From Sinorhizobium fredii USDA 257 (GTDB lineage Bacteria; Pseudomonadota; Alphaproteobacteria; Rhizobiales; Rhizobiaceae), in assembly GCF_000265205.3 (NCBI RefSeq), contig NC_018000.1:3100001-3164000 (forward strand): a stretch of DNA of 64,000 nt, written 5' to 3'. Numbering within the stretch: position 1 is the first letter of the stretch; each line of letters begins with the position of its first letter. Below are positions 35,370 to 44,271 of this stretch, piece after piece. Position numbers and translations under genes: made by a program. The notes beneath the pieces are model-generated. The model saw only the letters and a program-made list of their open reading frames with translations. It did not search any database and had not been told where the DNA came from.

Positions 35370-35655
35370 GTTTTTTTCCTCGATTGAGCGCGACGAAAGT
35401 CATTCGCGCTTGGCTTGCAGAAGAAAATGCTGTCTTCAATGGGCCGCTGGCGCTTGACACAGGGGGCTAAACCCCTGCTTTCCCGGCATTCTTGCACCCT
35501 TAGCTCACCCAGTTTGGCAGTATCGGCTCGCCGGATTCTCTGAATGGGAGAAGGATGGCGGCACAAAATTGCGAATATCAGGATAAACCGGTATTTCGCC
35601 GTTCCAACTGCCGATCCGCCGGAGATGCCCGCCCGCGGACCGGGAGAACGCCGCT

Positions 35656-37029
35656 TCAGGCTAGCGCCGCGCGGACATCCGGATCCTCCAAAGTCTCGTC
35701 CAGCGTCGTCCGCGTCCGCTCGACGATGGCGTCGATTTCCTCGTCTGTGCAGCAGAGCGGCGGGGCATAGCCGAGAACACCGTTGCCGAACGCGCGGATA
35801 ATAAGGCCGTTGTCCCAGGCGCGGTCGAAAATTCGGCGCGCGGGATCGGCAGCGGCCGGCAAAGGTGTCTTGCGTTCCTTGTCGACGACCAGCTCGATCG
35901 CCGCCAGCATGCCGCGTCCGCGGACATCGCCGACCAGCGGATGATCGCCGAGGCCGCGCAAGCCGGCCATCAGCCGCTCGCCGGCCGTGCGGCCGTTTTC
36001 GAGAAGCCCGTTTTCGTAAAGGCGCAGTACTTCCAGGCCGACGGCGGCGCTGACCGGGTGGGCGGAATAGGTGTAGCCGTGACCGACAGCCGACGCACCG
36101 GCGCCATCGGCGATCGTGTCGTAGACCCTGTCCGAGAGGAAGACGGCGCCCATCGGTACATAGCCGGATGTGAGCCCCTTGGCCGTCGTCATCAGGTCGG
36201 GGACGATGTCTTCCTCGGTACACGCAAACAGTGGCCCGGTGCGCCCGAAGCCGGTGATGACCTCGTCGGCGACGAACAGGACGTCAAGCTCCCGGCAGAG
36301 GTCCCGCATCGCCTTCATCCATCCCGGTGGCGGCACGAGTACGCCGCCAGAGCCCTGAATCGGCTCGACGTAGAAGGCGGCCAGCCGGTCGGCGCCGAGC
36401 TCCTCGACCTTGGCGCGCAGCGCCGCGACCGAGGCGGCTATGATCGCGGCCGGCTCGCTGCCGGCGGGGTTGCGATAGGCGTAATGCGATGGAATCTTGT
36501 GCTGCCAGTCGAGCGGCACCCCGAACCCAGCGTGGAAGGCGGGCAGAGCCGTCAGGCCGGCACCGACGGTCGAGGAGCCATGATAGCCCTGCTCGACGGA
36601 GATGAACTGGTTCTTCTGCGGCCGTCCCTGCGCATGGTAATAGTAGCGGATGAAGCGGATGGTGCTGTCTATGGCGTCCGATCCGCCAAGCGTGAAATAG
36701 ACATGGTTGAGATCGCCCGGCGCCCGTTCCGCCAATTCGGCGGCGAGCCGGATCGCCGGTTCGGAGCCGAGGCCGAAATAGCCGGTGGCATAGGGTAGCT
36801 CGCGCATCTGCCGGGCCGCCGCCTCGACGATGCTGTCATGGCCGTAGCCGGCATTGACGCACCAGAGCCCGGCGAAACCGTCGATCATCGTGTGCCCGGA
36901 GGCGTCGGTCACGGTTGCGCCCCTGGCGGAACTGAGGACGCGGACCCCGGTGCGCTCGTGGCTGCGATAGGAGGCGACCGGGTGGACCAGATGGGCGCGG
37001 TCGAGTTCGATAAGGGAGTTGCTATACAT
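35656..37029 (-). CDS. Class III aminotransferase (omega-amino acid/putrescine type)
   Basis: A 457-residue PLP enzyme. The cofactor Asp is in LFVADEVITGFGRTG, the Schiff-base Lys in TTAKGLTSGYVPMGAV. The motif GGSDAIDSTIRFIRYYYHAQGR and the ending LCCTDEEIDAIVERTR fit the group of omega-transaminases that act on beta-alanine, putrescine, taurine or similar amines with pyruvate. The start ATG 37029 follows GGAGATCTCG; a longer open frame is not supported. It lies 13 bases after the GNAT gene stop on the same strand, so the two are co-transcribed. Confidence 0.9.
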   Translation of the reverse strand: MYSNSLIELDRAHLVHPVASYRSHERTGVRVLSSARGATVTDASGHTMIDGFAGLWCVNAGYGHDSIVEAAARQMRELPYATGYFGLGSEPAIRLAAELAERAPGDLNHVYFTLGGSDAIDSTIRFIRYYYHAQGRPQKNQFISVEQGYHGSSTVGAGLTALPAFHAGFGVPLDWQHKIPSHYAYRNPAGSEPAAIIAASVAALRAKVEELGADRLAAFYVEPIQGSGGVLVPPPGWMKAMRDLCRELDVLFVADEVITGFGRTGPLFACTEEDIVPDLMTTAKGLTSGYVPMGAVFLSDRVYDTIADGAGASAVGHGYTYSAHPVSAAVGLEVLRLYENGLLENGRTAGERLMAGLRGLGDHPLVGDVRGRGMLAAIELVVDKERKTPLPAAADPARRIFDRAWDNGLIIRAFGNGVLGYAPPLCCTDEEIDAIVERTRTTLDETLEDPDVRAALA

Positions 37030-37042
37030 CGAGATCTCCAGA

Positions 37043-37879
37043 TCAGCCGAGCGCCTGATTGGCGAGGGCAAAGGTAGTGGCGGCGCGATCGGCGGCGCGG
37101 GGAAGGAGCGGCCTTTCCATGGTGATCCCGCCGCCGACATGGGCGAGCCCCTGGTCAAACAGCCACGGGGAGAGCCCTGTCTCGGCGGTGGTGTCGACCC
37201 GAACGAATTGTCCGCTTCGCATTGCGATGAAATGGACGACGAGCGCCTTGGCATCGTCGACGTTTGCAGCAACGACGGGCCCGATGACATCGCCACGGCC
37301 AAAGGCGCGCAGGGCGGCGAAACCGGTAATGCGGCCGTTGCGGCGGATGACCGCGAACTCGCCGAACTTGGCGAGATAGGCGATCAGATCCCGGCGATCG
37401 GCTCCGAAAGCGATGCGGTCAAGAGCGGCGATAGCGGCAATGTCGTCCGCGGTCGCCGCCGCCGTTTCCGCAGGCGCGGCGAGGTTTCGTGCGATACCTT
37501 GGTGCTGCAGCACGGTGCTGGTTTCGCGGAAGCCGAGCTTTTCGTAGAGCGGCAGACCCTCCGCCGTCGCCACGAGCCGGAGCGGCCGGTCGCCGGCAAT
37601 CCGCAAAGCGGCATCCATCAGACTGCGCCCCAGGCCACGGCCGCGCATCGCCTCGTCGACGATCACCATGTTTATCGTAAGGCAGTCGTTTCCATAGCCT
37701 GTCGCCAGCGTGGTTCCGACGACCCGGCCGGCCTCGAGGGCGACGACGCCCTCACTCAGCGCCAGCGCCATCTGCCAGTCCTCCAGCCGGTGCGGCCAAC
37801 CCGCCTGGCGGGAGAGGCGCACGGCGCTCTCCAGATGCTCCGGGCCGAAGGTCGCAAGTTCGATCTGACTTAACTGCAT
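37043..37879 (-). CDS. Tandem GNAT-type acetyltransferase
   Basis: A 278-residue protein with a complete N-terminal GNAT domain (about 1-135; acetyl-CoA loop in VDEAMRGRGLGRSLMDAALR) and a C-terminal Acetyltransf_18-like half (about 150-270; FGRGDVIGPVVAANVDDAKAL). Start ATG 37879 with AAGGACC is preferred over TTG 37906. The protein is a paralog of the one at 56548-57438: both have GWPHR-EDWQ near residue 30, GRGxxIGPxVAAN, and ALG at the end. The role of this group is unknown; N-acetylation of an amine substrate is plausible because it is co-transcribed with the aminotransferase gene. Confidence 0.87.
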   Translation of the reverse strand: MQLSQIELATFGPEHLESAVRLSRQAGWPHRLEDWQMALALSEGVVALEAGRVVGTTLATGYGNDCLTINMVIVDEAMRGRGLGRSLMDAALRIAGDRPLRLVATAEGLPLYEKLGFRETSTVLQHQGIARNLAAPAETAAATADDIAAIAALDRIAFGADRRDLIAYLAKFGEFAVIRRNGRITGFAALRAFGRGDVIGPVVAANVDDAKALVVHFIAMRSGQFVRVDTTAETGLSPWLFDQGLAHVGGGITMERPLLPRAADRAATTFALANQALG

Positions 37880-38200
37880 GGAAGGGTCCTTGATTTCCTC
37901 CAGCAAGTTTCAAGGAAGGCCGACCGGCAGATCGTCCGAAGACGGTGCCGGGGGCGGTATCTTATACCTTTACGTGAGCGGGTCGCCGCATCTTATGCCG
38001 GCAGGGCGGCGGCAAAGGGTCTCGAGCGTGGGAACAAGCCCGAGCGCTGTGGGCAGTGCACACAACCATGTGCCAAAGCCGCCCGCGGATACGGTATAAT
38101 CTGCTTCGATGGGCGCCAAATCGCGCAAGCCGGCGGACGGGACACGCCTATGATCCTTTTCGGATAAACCCGGGTCACGTCATTGAAGAGGAGAATGCGC
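37880..38200. promoter_or_regulatory. Divergent promoter region of the GNAT and HAD genes
   Basis: About 320 bases between divergent operons. TATAAT at 38095-38100 on the plus strand, 100 bases before the HAD start, could be a -10 element, although no matching -35 was found. A GAGGAG ribosome site for the HAD gene is at 38188-38193. No small gene was seen. Confidence 0.4.
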
Positions 38201-38869
38201 ATGGCGAACTTCCGTCCGAAATACATCACCTTCGACTGCTACGGCACTCTGACCAATTTCCAGATGGCGGAAGCGGCGCGCGACCTTTACGGCGAGCAGC
38301 TCGACGAGCCGCGCATGGCCGAGTTCATCAAGAATTTCGCCGCCTATCGTCTCGACGAGATCATGGGTGACTGGAAGCCCTATGCGGAAGTGGTGCACAA
38401 TTCGCTGGAACGCACCTGCAAGCGCAACGGCATAAAATTCCGCGAGGAAGCCGCCCGTGTGGTCTATGAGCGCGTGCCGACCTGGGGCCCGCATGCGGAC
38501 GTGCCGGCCGGACTTGCCAAGGTCGCCAAGGAGATACCGCTCGTCATTCTGTCGAACGCGATGAATTCGCAGATCATGTCGAATGTCGAGAAGCTGGGCG
38601 CGCCCTTCCATGCGGTGTACACGGCCGAACAGGCGCAGGCCTACAAGCCGCGCTTCAAGGCCTTCGAATATATGTTCGACATGCTGGGCTGCGGCCCGGA
38701 GGACATTCTCCACTGCTCCTCCTCGTTCCGCTACGACCTGATGTCGGCGCACGATCTCGGCATCAAGAACAAGGTCTGGGTCAACCGCGGCCACGAGCCG
38801 GCAAATCCCTTCTATGGGTATACGGAAATCAAGGATATTTCCGGCCTGCCCGGCGTCGTCGGGCTCTGA
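38201..38869 (+). CDS. HAD-family hydrolase, type II haloacid-dehalogenase-like
   Basis: A 222-residue HAD enzyme with Asp12 in ITFDCYGTL, as in L-2-haloacid dehalogenases (DxYGT), motif II LVILSNAMNS, motif III Lys in AYKPRFKAFEYM and SSSFRYDLMSAHDLG near the end. The ATG 38201 is chosen because of the GAGGAG spaced by seven bases. It is followed after 12 bases by an FAD oxidoreductase gene, forming an operon. It is related to the protein at 34653-35369, but keeps the Tyr that the other lacks. Confidence 0.9.
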   Translation: MANFRPKYITFDCYGTLTNFQMAEAARDLYGEQLDEPRMAEFIKNFAAYRLDEIMGDWKPYAEVVHNSLERTCKRNGIKFREEAARVVYERVPTWGPHADVPAGLAKVAKEIPLVILSNAMNSQIMSNVEKLGAPFHAVYTAEQAQAYKPRFKAFEYMFDMLGCGPEDILHCSSSFRYDLMSAHDLGIKNKVWVNRGHEPANPFYGYTEIKDISGLPGVVGL

Positions 38870-38881
38870 CAGGAGATGGCC

Positions 38882-40159
38882 ATGCAGTTCAAGTCCTACT
38901 GGCACGACACGGCTCGCCCATTTGAAATGGGCAGCCGCGCACCGGTCGAGGGCCACTATGACGTCGCCGTCATCGGTGGAGGCTTCACGGGCCTCGGGGC
39001 TGCACGGCAGCTCGCAAAAGCCGGCGCGAAGGTGATCGTGCTGGAGGCGAACGCGGTCGGATCGGGCGCCTCCGGCCGCAATGGGGGTCATCTCAACAAC
39101 GGCATCGCGCACAGCTTCGTCGCCGCCAAGGCGGAACTCGGGCCGGAGCGGGCCGCGGCGCTCTACCGCGCCTTTGACGCGTCCATCGACACGATCGAAC
39201 GCATTGTGGCGGAAGAGGGGATCGACTGCAGCTTCCGGCGGGCCGGCAAGCTGAAGCTTGCCTCGAAGCCGGCGCATTTCGAGGCGATCGCCCGGAACTT
39301 CGAGGTGGTGAACCGCGAGATCGACCCGGACACGGCGCTCCTGACGGCGAACGACCTGAAGAGCGAGATCGGCTCGGCCTCGTTCCACGGCGCAATGCTC
39401 TCAAAAAAGAGCGCCATGATGCATATGGGCCGCTTTGTCGTCGGCCTTGCCGATGCGGCCGTCCGCCACGGTGCGACCGTCGTCGAGAACGCGCCGGTGA
39501 CGGGCCGGCGCCAGTCAGGCGGCAAGCAGGAATTGACGACGCCGCGCGGCCGCGTGACGGCGGACACCGTACTGCTGGCGACCGGCGCCTACACGACCGG
39601 CGCCTTCGGCTATTTCCGCCGTCGTATCGTCCCGGTCGGGAGCTTCATCATCGCGACCCGGCCGCTCAGCGACGCCGAGATCGCCGCAACCATGCCCGGC
39701 AACCGCACCTGCGTCACCTCTCTGAACATCGGCAACTATTTTCGGCTGTCGCCTGACAATCGCCTGATCTTCGGCGGCCGGGCGCGGTTTTCGGCAACAT
39801 CGGACCAGCGCTCGGACGAAAAGAGCGGCGCTATCCTTCGCGCCAGTCTCGCCGAGATCTTCCCGCAACTCGCCAAGGTCGAAATCGACTATTGCTGGGG
39901 CGGCCTGGTCGACATGACCAAGGATCGTTTTCCGCGGGCGGGCTTCACCGACGGCCTCTGGTACGCCATGGGCTATTCCGGTCACGGGGCGCAGATGTCG
40001 ACCCATATGGGGATGCTTCTTGCCGACGCCATTCTCGGCAAGGCCGATCGCAATCCGGTCAAGGATCTCGGCTGGCCGGCCGTGCCCGGACATTTCGGAA
40101 AACCGTGGTTCCTGCCGTTGGTCGGTATGTATTACAAGATGCTCGATAGGATTCAGTAG
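38882..40159 (+). CDS. FAD-dependent amine oxidoreductase (PuuB/DadA-like)
   Basis: A 425-residue flavoprotein. The FAD motif is VAVIGGGFTGLGAARQLAKAG (about 25-45), with the SGASGRNGGHLNNG loop that occurs in gamma-glutamylputrescine oxidase and related DAO proteins, and GYSGHGAQMSTHMG near the end. The start at 38882 is preferred over 38876 because AGGAG is then spaced by six bases. It is in an operon with the HAD gene. A role in oxidation of a primary or secondary amine of an acyl-amine substrate is likely, and it is only distantly related to the twin oxidoreductases at 8506 and 54978. Confidence 0.9.
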   Translation: MQFKSYWHDTARPFEMGSRAPVEGHYDVAVIGGGFTGLGAARQLAKAGAKVIVLEANAVGSGASGRNGGHLNNGIAHSFVAAKAELGPERAAALYRAFDASIDTIERIVAEEGIDCSFRRAGKLKLASKPAHFEAIARNFEVVNREIDPDTALLTANDLKSEIGSASFHGAMLSKKSAMMHMGRFVVGLADAAVRHGATVVENAPVTGRRQSGGKQELTTPRGRVTADTVLLATGAYTTGAFGYFRRRIVPVGSFIIATRPLSDAEIAATMPGNRTCVTSLNIGNYFRLSPDNRLIFGGRARFSATSDQRSDEKSGAILRASLAEIFPQLAKVEIDYCWGGLVDMTKDRFPRAGFTDGLWYAMGYSGHGAQMSTHMGMLLADAILGKADRNPVKDLGWPAVPGHFGKPWFLPLVGMYYKMLDRIQ

Positions 40160-40183
40160 ATCACTGGAGAGTGATGCAGCTTA

Positions 40184-41101
40184 TTATCTGCTTTCCCTAA
40201 GCTCAGCATGCATTCCGGGGCGCCGGCGAAAGCGTTCGGCCGCAAAATCGACGAATGCGCGCACTCGAGCCGAGACCATGCGCCCTTCCGCATGCACGAT
40301 GTGGATCGGCACCGGCTCGCGCTCGTAGTCGGCCAGCACGATCTTGAGGCGACCCGCCTCTATCTCCGGCGCCACCTGGTATGATTGGAACCGGGACAAT
40401 CCCCATCCAGCGACCGCAGCGGCGATGGCCGAGTCGTTGGTATTGCAGATGAGGCGCGGACTGATCGCAGCGCGGATGCCGCTGTCACGTCCGAAAAGCC
40501 ATTCCGAATGACCGAAGAGCCCATCGCGCCCGATGATGCGGTGATGAGCGAGGTCGTCAGGGCTCTCGGGCTCGCCGAACCTTTCGAAATAACCCGGGGA
40601 CGCGCAAAGCACTTGCCTGACCGAGCCTACGCGGCGCGCGATGAGGCCGGAGGCGGGGAGCGCCGCGATGCGGATCGCGACATCCAGGCCCTCCTCGACC
40701 AGATTGGTCACGCGGTCGACAAAGACGGTTTTCACCTGCATGGCAGGGTAGAAATCGAGAAATTCAAGGATGACGGGGAGTACATGGATGCGCCCGAAAA
40801 GCGCAGGCGCGGTAACCGTGAGCAAGCCCGCCGGGTGAATAAAGCTGCCGGCCGCATTGGCCTCCGCCTCGGCAATCTCCACGAGGATTCGCCGGCAATC
40901 GGCGACATAGCCTTCGCCGGCAGCAGTCAACTTCAGAGAACGGGTCGTGCGGATCAGGAGCCGCGTGCCGATCTGATCCTCGAGCTTTGCAATCGCCCGG
41001 GTCACGGATGGCGGGCTCATGTGCAGCACCTTGGCGGCAGGGGCGAAGCCGCCGCTTTCCACCACCTGCACGAAGATGCGCATCGCCTGCCAGCGATCCA
41101 T
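40184..41101 (-). CDS. LysR-family transcriptional regulator
   Basis: A 305-residue LTTR: winged helix at 1-60 (MRIFVQVVESGGFAPAAKVLHMSPPSVTRAI), effector domain about 90-295. It resembles the YhjC/DsdC-like subgroup with the SLKLTAAGEGY linker. It is divergent from the GST/PNPOx genes with a dyad at 41125-41141 in between, so it should control them and itself. The gene faces the FAD oxidoreductase gene tail to tail with only 24 bases between the stops. Confidence 0.93.
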   Translation of the reverse strand: MDRWQAMRIFVQVVESGGFAPAAKVLHMSPPSVTRAIAKLEDQIGTRLLIRTTRSLKLTAAGEGYVADCRRILVEIAEAEANAAGSFIHPAGLLTVTAPALFGRIHVLPVILEFLDFYPAMQVKTVFVDRVTNLVEEGLDVAIRIAALPASGLIARRVGSVRQVLCASPGYFERFGEPESPDDLAHHRIIGRDGLFGHSEWLFGRDSGIRAAISPRLICNTNDSAIAAAVAGWGLSRFQSYQVAPEIEAGRLKIVLADYEREPVPIHIVHAEGRMVSARVRAFVDFAAERFRRRPGMHAELRESR

Positions 41102-41124
41102 CGCGTTCCTGCCCTCAGAGAATT

Positions 41125-41141
41125 ATTTCACTGGGTGAAAT
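41125..41141. promoter_or_regulatory. LysR-type operator, ATTTCAC-N3-GTGAAAT
   Basis: A perfect 7-bp dyad 24 bases upstream of the LysR start and 82 bases before the GST start. It contains the T-N11-A pattern of LTTR boxes, and its place in the divergent region fits autoregulation. Confidence 0.65.
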
Positions 41142-41222
41142 GGTCTAGTGTTTTCGATCGAGCTTATCAACTCTGCGTATAATAATCATTCTGTGATCTC
41201 CATTCTTTTGCAGGAGGCAAGA

Positions 41223-41834
41223 ATGCAACTCTACTATCATCCGCTCTCCGGCCACGCTCATCGTGCCCGGCTTTTTCTCTCGCTCCTCGGTGTCGAGCAT
41301 GAGCTCGTGCTCGTCGATCTGGCCGACAAAGAGCACAAGGAGGAGCAGTTTCTGAAGCTCAACCCGTTCGGGCAGGTCCCGGTGCTCGATGACGACGGCA
41401 CGATCATCTGCGATTCGAACGCCATTCTCGTCTATCTCGCCAAGAAGATGGAGCGCACGGACTGGCTTCCGGAAGACCCCCAAGGCGCGGCCGTTGTCCA
41501 GCGCTGGCTGTCGGTCGCCGCGGGCCAGATCGCCCACGGTCCGGCGCAGGCGCGCCTCATCAACGTGTTCAAGGCACCCTACCGGCCGGAAGAGGTCATC
41601 CCTCGCTCCCATTCCATCCTGACGTTGATCGAGGCCGCGCTCGAGGGAAGGCGCTGGATTGCCGCCGACCGGCCGACCATCGCCGATGTCGCGCTCTACA
41701 GCTATGTGGCACGGGCGCCGGAAGGCGACGTTGATCTTCAGCGATACTCGAACATCCGCGCCTGGCTCGAGCGCCTTGAGGCGCTACCGGGCTTTGTCGA
41801 CTTCCAGAAGACCCCGGTGGGTTTGGCGGCCTGA
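41223..41834 (+). CDS. Glutathione S-transferase
   Basis: A 203-residue two-domain GST. The thioredoxin-like domain (1-80) has the start [21 protein letters not shown] with a Ser in the catalytic area, the cis-Pro in [10 protein letters not shown] and DSNAI for glutathione binding. The helical domain is about 90-200 ([14 protein letters not shown]). The start ATG 41223 has CAGGAGG; a longer frame upstream crosses the promoter. It is the first gene of an operon with the PNPOx-like gene 12 bases downstream. Confidence 0.93.
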   Translation: MQLYYHPLSGHAHRARLFLSLLGVEHELVLVDLADKEHKEEQFLKLNPFGQVPVLDDDGTIICDSNAILVYLAKKMERTDWLPEDPQGAAVVQRWLSVAAGQIAHGPAQARLINVFKAPYRPEEVIPRSHSILTLIEAALEGRRWIAADRPTIADVALYSYVARAPEGDVDLQRYSNIRAWLERLEALPGFVDFQKTPVGLAA

Positions 41835-41846
41835 GGAGGCAAGGTT

Positions 41847-42800
41847 ATGGAGAGCCCCATCCTGTCTGCCTCGCCCTGGCATGAGGGCGAGATGGCGCTC
41901 CAGCGGCAACTGGGCGTGGAGGCACGCATGGAAGAGGTCGGGTACCGCGTCATGCGTGACCATCTGATCGACCAGCACCGCGAGTTTTATCCTCTGTTGC
42001 CGATGGTGGTGCTGGGGGCGGTGGACCAGGATGGCGACATCTGGGCGACCCTCAGGGCCGCCCGTCCTGGCTTTCTCCATGCGCCCGACGCCCATCGGCT
42101 CACGGTCGAGCTCGGCAGAGAACGGGCGGACCCCGCCGAGTCGGGCATGAACGATGGCGCCGCGATCGCTCTCCTCGGAATCGATCTCGGCACGCGCCGC
42201 CGCAACCGGCTGAACGGAACTCTCAACCGCCACGCCAAGGGATTTGATATCAGCGTCGCCCAGAGCTTCGGCAACTGCCCCAAATATGTTCAGCTCCGGC
42301 ATGCCCGCTTCATCCGCGATCCGTCGCAGCCGCCGTCCGTGCCGCCCAGAGTGAGCTCGGAGCTTGACGATGTTGCGGGCGCCCTTGTCGGGCAAGCGGA
42401 TACATTTTTCGTCGCCACCTATGCCGACCTGTCGAGTGGGCGACAAGTGGATGTCTCGCATCGCGGCGGCAGAGCCGGATCCGTGCATGTCGGTGAAGAC
42501 GGTTGGCTGACAATCCCGGATTTCGTCGGCAACCGTTTCTTCAACACCCTCGGCAACATCGTGGTAAATCCGCGAGCTGGGCTTGTCTTCCCGGACTTTG
42601 CGACGGGTGTCCTCCTCCAGATGACCGGCGCGGCCGAGCTCTTGTGCGGCCAACCAGAGGGCGGGCTCCTGGAAGGCGCGGAACGCTACTGGCGTTTCCA
42701 GCCGCGCCGGATCGTTTGGCGGGCCGACGCGCTGCCGATCCGCTACGATTTAGCCGAATGGTCACCCTTCGCACTGGCCACTGGCGTCTGGCGTGCTTAG
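41847..42800 (+). CDS. Pyridoxamine-phosphate-oxidase-like flavin-binding protein
   Basis: A 317-residue protein of the PNPOx-like split-barrel group. The typical segment is QADTFFVATYADLSSGRQVDVSHRGGRAGSVHV, followed by DFVGNRFFNTLGNIVVNPRAGLVFPDFATG. Members bind FMN or F420-like cofactors and often occur next to GST genes. Length is near twice the basic domain, with an N-terminal half of related fold. The stop overlaps the stop of the convergent gabD gene by 3 bases. Confidence 0.87.
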   Translation: MESPILSASPWHEGEMALQRQLGVEARMEEVGYRVMRDHLIDQHREFYPLLPMVVLGAVDQDGDIWATLRAARPGFLHAPDAHRLTVELGRERADPAESGMNDGAAIALLGIDLGTRRRNRLNGTLNRHAKGFDISVAQSFGNCPKYVQLRHARFIRDPSQPPSVPPRVSSELDDVAGALVGQADTFFVATYADLSSGRQVDVSHRGGRAGSVHVGEDGWLTIPDFVGNRFFNTLGNIVVNPRAGLVFPDFATGVLLQMTGAAELLCGQPEGGLLEGAERYWRFQPRRIVWRADALPIRYDLAEWSPFALATGVWRA

Positions 42801-44254
42801 CTCAGCCCGCCGATGTGGAAGCTTTTCAGTTCGAGATATTCCTCGATGCCGCATTGCGCGCCCTCGCGTCCGAGGCCGGATTGCTTGACGCCTCCGAAGG
42901 GCGCCACTTCGGTGGAAATGGCGCCGGTGTTGAGGCCGACCATGCCGAATTCAAGCGCTTCGGCCACGCGCCAGGAGCGCTTCAGGCTTTCGGTGTAGAA
43001 ATAGGCGGCGAGCCCGAAGGGCGTGCCGTTGGCGATGGCGATGGCTTCCTCTTCGGTCTCGAAACGGAAGAGGGGAGCGACGGGACCGAATGTTTCTTCG
43101 CTGGCGAGCAGCATGTCGGAGGTGGCGCCGGTGAGCACCAGCGGAGCCGTGTATTGCCGCCCCTCCGGCAGCGATCTGCCGCGCGCCGCGACCTTTGCGC
43201 CCTTGGCAAGCGCATCCTCGACATGGCGGTTGATCTTCTCGATGGCCGCAGCGTTGATCATCGGGCCGATGACGTTGCCGGGTTCCGTTCCCGGGCCGAC
43301 CTTCATGGCGTTGACACGGGCGCCGAGCTTCTCCGCGAAAGCGTCGTAAACGCCCGCCTGTACCAGGATACGATTGGCGCAGACGCAGGTCTGGCCGCCG
43401 TTGCGGAATTTGGAGGCGATCGCCCCCTCGACGGCGAGGTCGAGATCGGCATCGTCAAAGACGATGAAGGGGGCATTGCCGCCGAGTTCGAGGGAGAGCC
43501 GCTTGACGCTGTCGGCGGCGCCGCGCATCAGCAACGACCCGACTCGCGTCGATCCGGTGAAGGAGATCTTGCGCACCGTCTCGTTCGCCATGAACTCGTT
43601 GCCGATCTCTGTCGGCATTCCAGTGACGATATTGACGACGCCTGCCGGAATACCGGCGCGCTCGGCAAGCACGCCGAGAGCGAGCGCCGAAAAAGGCGTG
43701 AATTCCGACGGCTTGATGACCACGGTGCAGCCGGCGGCGAGCGCCGGTGCCACCTTGCGGGTGATCATCGCATTCGGGAAGTTCCAGGGCGTCACGATGG
43801 CGCAGACGCCGACCGCTTCCTTAAGCACGACGATGCGGCGGTCCGCCGTGGGCGAAGGGATGGTATGGCCGCCGATGCGGCGGGCTTCCTCGGCGAACCA
43901 TTTGACGAAGGCGGCGCCATAGCGGATCTCGGCGCGCGCTTCGTCGAGCGGCTTGCCCTGTTCCATCGTCAACAGCAGCGCCAGGTCCTCGAGATTTTCG
44001 ACCATCAACGCGTGCCAGCGCTCGAGCAGAGCGGCGCGCTCGGCATGCGTCTTCTTCTTCCACGGTCCGAACGCGGCAGCGGCGGCATCGATGGCAGCAC
44101 GGGTTTCCGCCGTGCCCATATCCGGCACGGTGCCGAGGGCAGCTTGCGTCGCCGGGTCGATCACCTCGACGACCTGCCCAGAGGCAGCACCGATCCACGC
44201 CCCGTCGATCAGGCCCGATTGCCGGAAAAGATCCTTGTCATTCAATTTCAGCAT
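42797..44254 (-). CDS. gabD: Succinate-semialdehyde dehydrogenase
   Basis: A 485-residue NAD(P)-dependent aldehyde dehydrogenase with the GabD features: the Rossmann stretch GSTRVG, catalytic Glu in LELGGNAPFIVFDDADLD, catalytic Cys in GQTCVCANR (the CxC of the GabD group), and end EYLELKSFHIGG. It oxidises succinate semialdehyde to succinate, the end step of GABA or putrescine breakdown. It lies 17 bases after a tartrate-type dehydrogenase gene, and an operon of three dehydrogenase genes (45331, 44272, 42797) is likely. Confidence 0.92.
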   Translation of the reverse strand: MLKLNDKDLFRQSGLIDGAWIGAASGQVVEVIDPATQAALGTVPDMGTAETRAAIDAAAAAFGPWKKKTHAERAALLERWHALMVENLEDLALLLTMEQGKPLDEARAEIRYGAAFVKWFAEEARRIGGHTIPSPTADRRIVVLKEAVGVCAIVTPWNFPNAMITRKVAPALAAGCTVVIKPSEFTPFSALALGVLAERAGIPAGVVNIVTGMPTEIGNEFMANETVRKISFTGSTRVGSLLMRGAADSVKRLSLELGGNAPFIVFDDADLDLAVEGAIASKFRNGGQTCVCANRILVQAGVYDAFAEKLGARVNAMKVGPGTEPGNVIGPMINAAAIEKINRHVEDALAKGAKVAARGRSLPEGRQYTAPLVLTGATSDMLLASEETFGPVAPLFRFETEEEAIAIANGTPFGLAAYFYTESLKRSWRVAEALEFGMVGLNTGAISTEVAPFGGVKQSGLGREGAQCGIEEYLELKSFHIGGLS

Positions 44255-44271
44255 TGTTGTTCCTCTGACGA

